In this document: piece by piece, positions 1-7,900 of the stretch
Numbering within the stretch: position 1 is the first letter of the stretch
Layout of the letters: each line of letters starts with the position of its first letter
The notes under the pieces: model-generated
What the model was told of the DNA's origin: nothing
The model's input: the letters and a program-made list of their open reading frames with translations, nothing else
Database searches by the model: none
NCBI GenBank assembly: GCA_964478455.1
Contig: CAYZJD010000077.1
Location: forward strand, 1 to 14,819
Direction: 5' to 3'
From: CAYZJD01 sp964478455
GTDB lineage: Bacteria; Acidobacteriota; Terriglobia; Bryobacterales; Bryobacteraceae
Length of the DNA: 14,819 bases
Position numbers and translations under genes: made by a program

Positions 1-2
1 GC

Positions 3-752
3 CTTGTCTGGGTGATCCTGTGGCGGCTGCTGTACCATCCCCCGGAGACGCACCCGAACCTGGGCCCCGCCGAGCGCGAGATGATCCTCACAGCCAAGCG
101 CGATGAGCAACGCACCGAGACCCGCGCCATGTCTGACGACCACGGTGAACAGCCCGCGCCCTGGCGTGCCCTGCTCCGCCTGCCCCACACCTGGGGCATC
201 ATCCTCGGCCGCGCGCTCACCGACCCCGTTTGGTTCTTCATCACCGACTGGTTCGCGATCTACCTCGTGGCGAAGGGATTCAAGCTGGAGAACACGCTGG
301 CAGGCTTCTGGATCCCGTTTCTTGCCGCCGATCTCGGCAATTTCTCGGGCGGCGGTTTCTCGAGCTGGCTCATCCGCCGCGGCTGGCCGGTGCTCCGCGC
401 GAGGAAGTTCGTGATCCTCGTTTGCGGCATCGGCATGACACTGCTCATCCCGGCGGTCTTCGTGTCGAAGTTTTGGTTGATCGTCTCGCTGTTCGCGATC
501 TCCACCTTCGCTTACGCGGCCTGGTCCACGATGGCGCTGTCACTGCCGTCCGACCTCTATCCCAGCCGCACCGTCGCCACCGTCAGCGGAATGAGCGGCA
601 CCGGCGCCGGCGTGGGCACGATCATCTCGACGTTCCTCATCGGTTGGATCTCGGACCGCTACTCCTTCGAGCCGGTCCTCGTCGCCGCCAGCTTCGTCCC
701 CCTCCTCGCCACCGCCTGCGTCTTCCTCCTCGTCAAAAAGGGGTCAGCCTGA
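3..752 (+). CDS. MFS transporter, anion:cation symporter (ExuT-like), C-terminal part
   Basis: The reading frame is open to the left edge, so the N-terminal half is missing. The visible 249 residues begin with the end of a helix and the 'YHPPETHPNLGPAERE' loop typical of ACS-family carriers (hexuronate, glucarate and similar organic anions). The central cytoplasmic loop follows, then 'WGIILGRALTDPVWFFITDW' and about six membrane helices, including the 'SDLYPSRTVATVSGMSGTGAG' segment seen in ExuT-type proteins. It would be an inner-membrane, proton- or sodium-coupled uptake carrier; the substrate cannot be read from this part. The last codons (K-G-S-A-stop) lie inside the palindromic repeat at 736-818, so the natural C-terminus has probably been replaced by repeat sequence. 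It converges on the glycosyltransferase at 802-2064. Confidence 0.85.
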   Translation, partial: LVWVILWRLLYHPPETHPNLGPAEREMILTAKRDEQRTETRAMSDDHGEQPAPWRALLRLPHTWGIILGRALTDPVWFFITDWFAIYLVAKGFKLENTLAGFWIPFLAADLGNFSGGGFSSWLIRRGWPVLRARKFVILVCGIGMTLLIPAVFVSKFWLIVSLFAISTFAYAAWSTMALSLPSDLYPSRTVATVSGMSGTGAGVGTIISTFLIGWISDRYSFEPVLVAASFVPLLATACVFLLVKKGSA

Positions 753-818
753 TCTGGTCCATTTTTCCGGCGGAGCGGCCGAGCCGGAAAAATGGACCAG
801 ATCAGGCTGACCCCTTTT
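736..818. repeat. REP-like palindrome, two inverted copies
   Basis: Positions 736-771 and 783-818 are perfect inverted copies of 36 bases around an 11-base centre. Each arm reads aaaaggggtcagcctgatct and continues into ggtccatttttccggc. The same unit recurs at 8838-8867. The left arm contains the stop codon of the MFS gene (750-752) and the right arm contains that of the glycosyltransferase (802-804). Short extragenic palindromes with a GGGGTCAG core that pair head-to-head are typical of REP/BIME elements moved by RAYT (Y1-type) transposases. No transposase is present here, so that origin is inferred. Confidence 0.85.
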
Positions 819-822
819 CGAA
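736..822. terminator. Possible bidirectional terminator between converging genes
   Basis: The 36-bp perfect stem with an 11-base loop lies exactly between the converging MFS and glycosyltransferase genes. Read on either strand, it ends in CCCCTTTT, so RNA from both sides would form a very long hairpin followed by a short U-run. The four-base U-run is shorter than in a classical intrinsic terminator and the stem is unusually long. Termination or 3'-end protection is therefore plausible but unproven. Confidence 0.5.
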
Positions 823-2064
823 GCGTTCGGTTTTGGCCCACGTCATTGGACGGCGGGTGATGAAATCGTCCCAGAACGCGCGCGCTACCACTGGAATCCA
901 GAGCTGGCAATAGGTGAAATACATCAGCATCGTCAGCAGGATGTTCGGCGGGGTGTCCTCGCCGCGTTCCGAGGCCAGCGCGATCACCAGTTGGAGCACG
1001 AACGTGACGAACGCTAGCAGCCATACCACACTGTATGGCCCGGGCACCTCGATGCGAATGACTCCCGTCACGCTGAGGAGAAAGAGAATGTCCGAAACGA
1101 CGATCGCCGCGAAAAACACGTAGTACAGCGACAGCGAATACAGCAGCTCCAGCCCGACGCGGCGGGGACGCGCGCGCCACAGGCTTCCAGCGAACCTGCG
1201 CAGTAGGTAGTTATACCCGCGCACCCAGCGGTGGCGCTGACGGAACCACACCCGGAGCGTCTCCGGCTCCTGCTCCCAGGTCACCGAGCCGGGCACGAAC
1301 TTCACCCGCCGGCCCGCCCTGTAGAGGCGCAATGTCAGCTCGGCGTCTTCCGTCAGCGCGTTCTCGTCCCAGCCGCTCAACGCTTCGACCACCTCTCGGC
1401 GAATCACGTAGTTGGTGCCCGGCAGAGTGGCGAACCGCATTAGCATCCACCGGCCTGCCTGCACGATCCACTGGAACCCGATCCCTTCGATGTTGAGGAA
1501 CCTCGTCAGCAGATTGCGGTGGCGATTCACCGCGCGGTAGAACCCCGTGGCGGCGGCCAGCCTCTCGTCCGCCATGAGTTCTTCCACCAGAGGCCGCAAC
1601 GCGCCGGGTTCCGGCGTATTGTCCGCGTCGTAGATCGCCAGCACCGGATACCGCGCGTGCCGGAGCGCAAAATTCAGAGCCGCGCCCTTGCCGCGCCCGG
1701 CCACTTCCCCTGGAATGTCCACCACCCGCACGCGTGGATCGGCGGCTTGGCGCCTCGCGATCTCGCCCGTGCGGTCCGTGCTCCCGTCATTCACGATCAG
1801 GACCTCCGTCCTTTCGGCCGGATAGTCCAGCGCCAGCACCGAGCGGATCGTCGCCTCGATCACCCGCTCTTCGTTGCGGCAGGGGATCACGATCGACACC
1901 AGCGGCAGGTCTGCGTCCGCCATTGGAGGGCGCGACCCGCGGCGCCGCGTCAGCCGGTAGTAACGATGTCCAAGAAAGAACAGCGCCGTCTGCCAGGCGA
2001 GCATGAACCAGATCAGCGTCACCGCCAGAATGAACAGCGCGTCGATGAGGACGTGCGAGTACAA
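802..2064 (-). CDS. Processive family 2 glycosyltransferase (PgaC/IcaA-like), inner membrane
   Basis: This 420-aa protein has one N-terminal membrane helix (about 5-32), a GT-A domain (about 54-290) and three C-terminal membrane segments (about 308-335, 344-363, 373-395). All hallmarks of processive GT2 synthases are present: VNDGS with D93, DAD at 146-148, TED at 238-240 with the catalytic-base Asp240, and QRHRW at 276-280, the Q(Q/R)xRW acceptor-channel motif. Such enzymes (PgaC, IcaA, hyaluronan and cellulose synthases) polymerise a nucleotide-sugar into a beta-glycan and move it across the membrane. The sugar is not known here; poly-GlcNAc is one option. Start is TTG at 2064, four bases after the propeller gene's stop and just downstream of an in-frame stop; its Shine-Dalgarno is weak. 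The final K-G-S-A-stop comes from the palindromic repeat. It is the last gene of the operon. Confidence 0.88.
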   Translation of the reverse strand: MYSHVLIDALFILAVTLIWFMLAWQTALFFLGHRYYRLTRRRGSRPPMADADLPLVSIVIPCRNEERVIEATIRSVLALDYPAERTEVLIVNDGSTDRTGEIARRQAADPRVRVVDIPGEVAGRGKGAALNFALRHARYPVLAIYDADNTPEPGALRPLVEELMADERLAAATGFYRAVNRHRNLLTRFLNIEGIGFQWIVQAGRWMLMRFATLPGTNYVIRREVVEALSGWDENALTEDAELTLRLYRAGRRVKFVPGSVTWEQEPETLRVWFRQRHRWVRGYNYLLRRFAGSLWRARPRRVGLELLYSLSLYYVFFAAIVVSDILFLLSVTGVIRIEVPGPYSVVWLLAFVTFVLQLVIALASERGEDTPPNILLTMLMYFTYCQLWIPVVARAFWDDFITRRPMTWAKTERFEKGSA

Positions 2065-2068
2065 GCGT

Positions 2069-4129
2069 CTATTGGATCGCCAGCTTCACGCTGTTGCTCG
2101 TGCGCCCGCCGACTGTGATCGTCACCGGGACTTCATTCCCCGTGGGCGCGGCGCCAGGAACCGTGAAATTGATCTGGTACAGGCCGGTGCAGCATGGGGC
2201 CAGCCCGTGAAACAAGATTTCGGCCGCGTTGACGCCGCCGACGCTCACCTCCGGCCGCGCTTTCATCCAAGCGAACACGTCCTGCGGCGCCTGCTCTCCT
2301 TCGAGCGGGGGCGGGCTCGTCTCTCCCAGTCCGCCGGCGTACATCAGGATTGTCTCACCCCGCCGAGCTGGGTTCGCCGTGTTCACCAGCGTAAAGTCAG
2401 CGTGCAGAAACGCGCCGCTTCCGTCGGCGAAATTGAAGAAGATACCAGGAGACACCGGCGCCACCGCTAGTCGCTCGACGGGACTCGTCTGCCCGGCCGC
2501 CGTCACCGCCACCCGAACGTCCCCTTGGGCGAACAGCCGCACTGGCGCCGCCGCATTGATCTGGTCGTAATCGGGCAACGACCGCGTGGCGAACAGCGGC
2601 GCGGGCACGCCGTTGAAGGTCACCTTTGTGTTTCCCAGAGCCAGAGGCAATGGGAAGACATACGCTGGCGGGTCCGCGTCCACGATACCGGGAAACCGGC
2701 CGAAGACGGAAACGATCGCATTACCGCTGATGGGCGCGGGCGCCCTGGCGAAACCCGCGCCTTCCACCACACCGCCGTCGAAGATCGAAGGCGCCGCCGT
2801 CCCAGCCATGAACGGGATTTGCTCGGAGGAGTTGCCGTCCGGGTTCGCCACGGAAACAATCGCGCTCAAGCCTGGGAACGCCGGTACAGTCACCTCCAGT
2901 CCCTGGCTGTCGAGAAACACGGGCTGGGCGGTCGTAATTCGCGCGGCTGTCGCGAACCGCACCACCGAAGCCGGCAGAAATCCTTCGCCGTTCAGCACGA
3001 TCTTCCCGCCCTTCTGCGCGGGATTCGCCGCTGCTTCGAGCAGCGTCGGCGCGTTCAACATCGTGAACTGCACCGGCACACCCATGGCCGGGATCGTTGC
3101 TACGACCGTATCGCGGTTCACGTCGATTACGCTCAAGTTGCCGGAGTTCAGGTTGGTCACATAGAGGAAGTTCTCGTCCGGGTCGAGCATCAGGCTGAAC
3201 GGTCCTGCGCCGGTCGTGATGTCCAGTTCGGCCGTGTTCGTCGCCAGGTCCAGGAGCGTGACCGTGTTCGATCCCGTGTTGCTCACGTAGCCGAACCTCG
3301 AGTCGAACGTCACAACCATCGCCGACGGCTGAGTACCCACCGGGATCTCGGCAAGAACCCGATCTTCCCATGTGTCCACCACCGAGACGCTGTTCGAGTC
3401 CCGGTTGACGACGTACAGCAGCTTGCTGTCCGAGGAGAAGGCCACGCTGACCGGCCCGCGCCCCACCGCGATCGTGCCGGTCACCTCGTTCCGCGTCATG
3501 TCCACCAGGGACACGCTGTCCGATCCCGTATTCACGACGTAGGCCGTGGTGAGGTTAGGCAGAATCGCGAACTGGTTTGGCTGAAGCCCGACCTCCAGTG
3601 TCTTGACGACCTGGCTGCGGTTCACATCGATGACGCTGATTGTCCCCGTGGGCCATTCATCCTGGTTGACAACGTAGGCGTAGCGCCCGTCCGGCGCGAC
3701 GTTCACCTGCACCGGCGTCGCTCCGACGGCGATCCTCGCGCTCACCGCGCGGCGCATCACATCCACGGCCACCACTTCGTTCGCCGTGTCATCCGCCACA
3801 AAGACAAAGCGCCCGTCGGGCGTCGGCGCCAGGCTGCCTGCCGAAACGCCCGTCCCGATCGTCGCCACGCGCGTCCCCGTCGCCAGGTCGAGCAAGGCCA
3901 CATTGCCCCCGTCGTAGTTCGACACGAACGCATAACGGTTGTTCGGCAGGATCAGCATCTCCGACGCCCCGGCGCCCGTGGGTATGGATGCCGTCACCCG
4001 GCGCGTTATCAGGTTGATGATGTGTACCTGGCCGCCGGCGTTGTCCACGACGAAGCCCAGGTTCTGGGCCGGCGCCAGAGCCGCTGTCCCCGCCAGCAGC
4101 ACGCTCACCATCCAAAACTGTCTTGTCAT
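2069..4129 (-). CDS. Secreted YVTN beta-propeller, TIG-like and Soli_cterm protein
   Basis: A 686-aa exported protein with a signal peptide at about 1-21 (hydrophobic core, cleavage near APA-QN). Residues 24-358 hold eight consecutive units of about 42 residues of the YVTN type ('YVVNxxSxSVSVVD' followed by 'IxVGxxPxxVxxxPD'), forming a beta-propeller. Residues 360-445 look like an IPT/TIG immunoglobulin-like domain ('GGKIVLNGEGFLPASVVRF'). Residues 465-686 match the C-terminal region known from Solibacter proteins (Soli_cterm), with 'GLYQINFTVPGA' near 649. I choose the ATG at 4129, which overlaps the upstream stop as ATGA and has GGAGG five to six bases upstream, over a start 12 bases earlier. 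The role is probably binding or scaffolding at the cell surface. Its place between an outer-membrane barrel and a glycan synthase suggests work on the same polysaccharide. Confidence 0.87.
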   Translation of the reverse strand: MTRQFWMVSVLLAGTAALAPAQNLGFVVDNAGGQVHIINLITRRVTASIPTGAGASEMLILPNNRYAFVSNYDGGNVALLDLATGTRVATIGTGVSAGSLAPTPDGRFVFVADDTANEVVAVDVMRRAVSARIAVGATPVQVNVAPDGRYAYVVNQDEWPTGTISVIDVNRSQVVKTLEVGLQPNQFAILPNLTTAYVVNTGSDSVSLVDMTRNEVTGTIAVGRGPVSVAFSSDSKLLYVVNRDSNSVSVVDTWEDRVLAEIPVGTQPSAMVVTFDSRFGYVSNTGSNTVTLLDLATNTAELDITTGAGPFSLMLDPDENFLYVTNLNSGNLSVIDVNRDTVVATIPAMGVPVQFTMLNAPTLLEAAANPAQKGGKIVLNGEGFLPASVVRFATAARITTAQPVFLDSQGLEVTVPAFPGLSAIVSVANPDGNSSEQIPFMAGTAAPSIFDGGVVEGAGFARAPAPISGNAIVSVFGRFPGIVDADPPAYVFPLPLALGNTKVTFNGVPAPLFATRSLPDYDQINAAAPVRLFAQGDVRVAVTAAGQTSPVERLAVAPVSPGIFFNFADGSGAFLHADFTLVNTANPARRGETILMYAGGLGETSPPPLEGEQAPQDVFAWMKARPEVSVGGVNAAEILFHGLAPCCTGLYQINFTVPGAAPTGNEVPVTITVGGRTSNSVKLAIQ

Positions 4130-4923
4130 TTCCTCCCCCACAACCGGACATGGAAGCTCATCCCCGCCGTCACCTGGTAGCGGTTGCTGTTCAAGTCGAT
4201 GCGGCCCACGCTCCGGCCGGCGTTGGCGAAGACGGCCAGTCCCGGCCGCAAGGCCACCGCCACTCCTGCCACCACGTCCCCCCGCGACCGGTTCAGGCCG
4301 AACTCACTGATCAGCGCTTGCTCCCGCGTGAGCCGCGATCCCGACACGATCACCACCGGCGTTACCCGGCTCCAGGTGTTCAGCTCGAAAACCAACGAGT
4401 TGAAAATGATGCCGCGCGTGACGTATCCCGCCATGTAATAAAGGCGGTAGTAGTCGAAAGACTTCTGGAGCACCAGCGGCAGCACTGCGTTCACGCGGTC
4501 CGGCGCGAGCGCGTTGTCGACGATGCTGGGCTCACCCAGCACCTCGATCATCGGCTTCACCGCAAGGGCCGGGCGCCTCCTGCCCTCGGGGAACACGAGG
4601 AATTTCACGCCGGCATAGGCGTCCCCCACCCCGTTCACCTGGATGTTCTCGAACCGGCTGCGCACATAGGAGACGCTGCCCGACACATCAAAGCGCTGGT
4701 TGAGCCCGAGTGAGAAGTACACCGATGGAAACGCGGTGTCGCCGCCCGCGGGCACCTTGGCGCCAGACCAGTAGGTGCTCACGCTGAGCGTCCCGGGCGA
4801 GACCAGGTCGGCGTCGTCGTAAAACGCGATCGGCGCGCTCACCTTTCTGCGCTCGCCGGGCTGCTGCTGCGCGGGCAGGCACAGCGCGAAGGCCGCCCAC
4901 AGGATGGGCGCCACGCGTCTCAC
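4126..4923 (-). CDS. Outer-membrane beta-barrel protein (MetA-degradation-like fold)
   Basis: A 265-aa protein with a short signal peptide (about 1-18, 'VAPILWAAFALCLPA', cleavage before QQQ). Alternating hydrophobic/polar stretches follow, typical of a transmembrane beta-barrel: 'YFSLGLNQRFDVSGSVSYV', 'GVGDAYAGVKFLVFPEG', then 'VFANAGRSVGRIDL' and 'YQVTAGMSFHVRLW' at the end. The GVGDxxxGxKF pattern resembles the Phenol_MetA_deg type of outer-membrane proteins. Start is GTG at 4923, because this GTGA overlaps the stop of the upstream 1314-aa gene and AAGGAG sits five bases before it. The same frame stays open further upstream, but that stretch is antisense-free overlap with the longer gene and reads as low-complexity. 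The likely role is the outer-membrane pore or anchor of the polysaccharide operon; this is inferred from position. Confidence 0.78.
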   Translation of the reverse strand: MRRVAPILWAAFALCLPAQQQPGERRKVSAPIAFYDDADLVSPGTLSVSTYWSGAKVPAGGDTAFPSVYFSLGLNQRFDVSGSVSYVRSRFENIQVNGVGDAYAGVKFLVFPEGRRRPALAVKPMIEVLGEPSIVDNALAPDRVNAVLPLVLQKSFDYYRLYYMAGYVTRGIIFNSLVFELNTWSRVTPVVIVSGSRLTREQALISEFGLNRSRGDVVAGVAVALRPGLAVFANAGRSVGRIDLNSNRYQVTAGMSFHVRLWGRK

Positions 4924-7900
4924 GCGGACTCCTTGCGCCGCGCGGCCCGGCGCAGGCGCAAATGGAGATAGATCGCCGCCATGAGCACGGTGCTGGCCGC
5001 GCCGAAGGCAGCGATCGCCGACGCCGACAGCCAGCTCCAGAAACCCAGCAGCACGCTCGTGCGCGTAGTCGTCTCCACCTCCACCTGGTTCTCGCCCCGG
5101 GGAACGAGCAGCGCCCACGCCTGCGCCCTCTCCTCCACCGGCGGCTGGACGGGGCGGCCGTTGATCCTCACCTCGAGCGGCTTGCGGTTCAGGAGCAGAA
5201 CCGCGCGACCCGGACTTCGGTAACGCACCGTGACGCCGGTCGGCGTCGCCCTCGCCTCCACGACGTCGGCGCTCGCGTATAACACCCGCGCCGGCATGCT
5301 TTGCGGATCCAGAACCTGATACCACGGGCGGCGAAAGCCAAGCCGGTATTTCCCTGGAGGCGCCAGTACACCCTCTTCCGACACCGCCGGCCAGAACGCG
5401 CCGTTCAGGTAGTACTCTCCGTCTTCCGGCGCTCGGATCCGGAGTGGCGCGTTGCTCGCGAGCTTCAATCCGGACCCAGCGGCTTCGAGCCGCGATGCGC
5501 CCGCCAGCGCCGCCCCGATCAACGCCCAGTCCTGTCCCGCCACGGTGTACTCGGAGTAAATTGCCGCGCGGCCCGATGCCGAGGCGGCTGCCAGCACCGT
5601 GCGCGCCAGTTCCGTGCCGGTCGCCCTCGCCGACGGCAGATTCGTCCCGTCGACGTTGCGGTCCGGCATCACGTTGATGTCGAACATGAGGCGCCGGCGA
5701 TCCGGCGCCAGCCGTAGATAGGTCTCGGTAAACCGCAGGTAGCGGTCCGGCGGCTTCATCCAGTGCTCGGCCGGATCCTCGACCTGCAAGGTGAAATCGA
5801 ACTCCTTCATCATCTCGACGATCCGGTGCGAATTCACCCCGAGCGCGGGCCGCACGTAGTCGCTGTGCAGGCTGTCGAGCATCGTCACCACGACTTCCCA
5901 GCCCCGCTCCTTCTGGAGCGGCGCCAGCTCCTGGAGCACTTTGCGGTGCCACGCCGTCACTACGTCTTCCCGGTACGAAAGGAACTGCGCGAGCGCCTGC
6001 GGGTTCCTCTTGTGGTAGTAGGGCGAGCCCGGCGCGAACAACAGGGCCGGATCGAAACCCGCCCTGGCGCGGAAGTCCGCCCGCACGTCCTCATTCATCG
6101 GCACAAACCGGTCAGGCCGGAGATAGTCGGTGAAATCCGCGTCGTAGTTCAGCTCGCTGATGTTGACGCCGTCCCAGGCGTGCGCCTCGAGGATTTGTTG
6201 CATCCAGTCCATCGCCGCGCGGAAGCATTTTGGATTCTGAAAATTCATCGCCGGACGCCATCCGGCGTGGCCCGCGACGCCGGCGGCGGTGCGCTCCCGC
6301 CACTCCGGATGCTCCTCCCAGAACCTCGGCGTCACCGCCGGGAACGCGAACCACGCGTAGACCGGCAGCCCGTTCTGATGGCACAAGCGGACGAAGTTCG
6401 CATAGTCGAACGTGTGCCTCGGATAGAACTGCCACGCCGCTGCGTAGACGAGGCGGACGCCCGCCCGCCGCCAGTAACCGAGCAACCGGTTCAAGTTGGC
6501 TTCGTCGCGGAATCCGGGATCGAAGTACACCTCGACCCGCGGGCTGGTTACCACCGCCGGCAGCCGGAACGCTTCGGCCAGGTACTCCGGGAAGTACGGG
6601 TAGTGGCTCGTGCCCTCGGCGGTGTGCTGATCGAACGGCGCCGCCAGGTGAAGAAAACGCCCCGCGCCGTGCTCGCCGCTCGAAGCCAGCACCTGCCGGC
6701 TCCGTGGATCCACCATCAGTTGCTGTGATCTTTCAGGCGCCTGGAAACGCTCCACCATTTCTTCCGGACGCCACTCGAGTGTCATCTCCGGATAAAGCAC
6801 GTCCACCACGCTGCTTACCGGCACGCGACGTTCCATCCACCCAAAACCCAGCCGGCCGAGCCAGGGCTGCCGGCCATCGGCGACTACCAACCCGCCCGAG
6901 GAGAGGTAGCGCAGCAACTGCTCCTGTTCGGCTCCTGCCAGCCGCTCCCCAGGCGCCTGCGGTACCACGAGCACCGTGTTCCTGGCGGGCCGGGCACGGG
7001 CTAAATCGGCCGGCCGGATCGCCGCCGTCCGGTAGCCGAACGTTTCGAAGATCGTCCTGTAACTCTGCTGGTTGTTGGCCTCCCCGCCGGCCGCCCCGTC
7101 ATTCCACAGCACCAGTGCTCTTCTGTCGCCGGCGAGTTCCAGGGGAAGCGAGAGGGGCCGCCGGATGGGTCGCCTCCGGCTCCACCACCGCCTTACTTGC
7201 TCCACTAAGCCGGGCGTTCGCGCCTGTGCCGGAGCATCCTTAAGACACTCCGCTGCCACCCAGCCGCCTTTGGGCGTGGGCATCGTTACTTCCACCGCCC
7301 CTTTTGCCGGCGCAGATGACACGCGCTCCTCGGCCACGTTGCCCGTGGCGTCGTACCTTCGCACTCGCCAGTGTTCTCCCTTTGCGGCCAGCTTTACGGC
7401 TCCGCCCGCCGTGCGAATGACAAACCGCTGACGCCAGTTCACCTCGCCTCCAAACTGCCGCAGCGAAACGAAGCGGTAGCCGAGTCCCGTGATCCCGTCC
7501 ACGACTGCGCCCAACAGGGCCGGATCCAGAAACGCATGGAAATAGAATGACGCCACCGCGTCCCGCACCACGCGCAGGCTCCGCGCACGCGCGATCAAGA
7601 CGCGCGGGTCCGAGGAATCCGTCTCCAGGTAGCCCAAGTTCTCCGGCACAACGTAGCGGCCGAAACGATCGGTTACCGGATAGGGGAAGTACTGGATCGA
7701 ACCGATGTCCGGCGTTGCCATCGTGCGTTCATTAAACAAGGTGAACACTTGGTTCAGCGCGCGATAGCCGCTTTCCGATGCGGCATAGTGAGGCGTCTCG
7801 AACGCGATCGGATGGATGCCGTTGGCGAAGCACTCCTCCAGTCCGAGTTCCAGCTTCCCCAATACGGCGTCCTCCGAATCGCCCGCCGGCGGCCGGTTCT

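Noticed and set aside
230..913. 227-residue plus-strand frame over the end of the MFS gene and the palindrome
   Set aside because: It is out of frame with a clear transporter sequence and only stays open because of GC-rich codon bias.
2525..4180. 551-residue plus-strand frame opposite the propeller gene
   Set aside because: Arg/His-rich, without domains, and fully antisense to a protein with eight clear repeats and a signal peptide.
4924..5952. Upstream extension of the outer-membrane barrel frame, giving a 608-residue reading frame
   Set aside because: It overlaps the well-supported 1314-aa gene on the same strand, reads as Gly/Arg/Ala-rich low complexity, and a GTG with AAGGAG exists at 4923.
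5763..7243. Two long plus-strand frames (321 and 337 residues) opposite the 1314-aa gene
   Set aside because: They overlap each other and the supported gene, have Arg/Pro-rich composition and no recognisable motifs.
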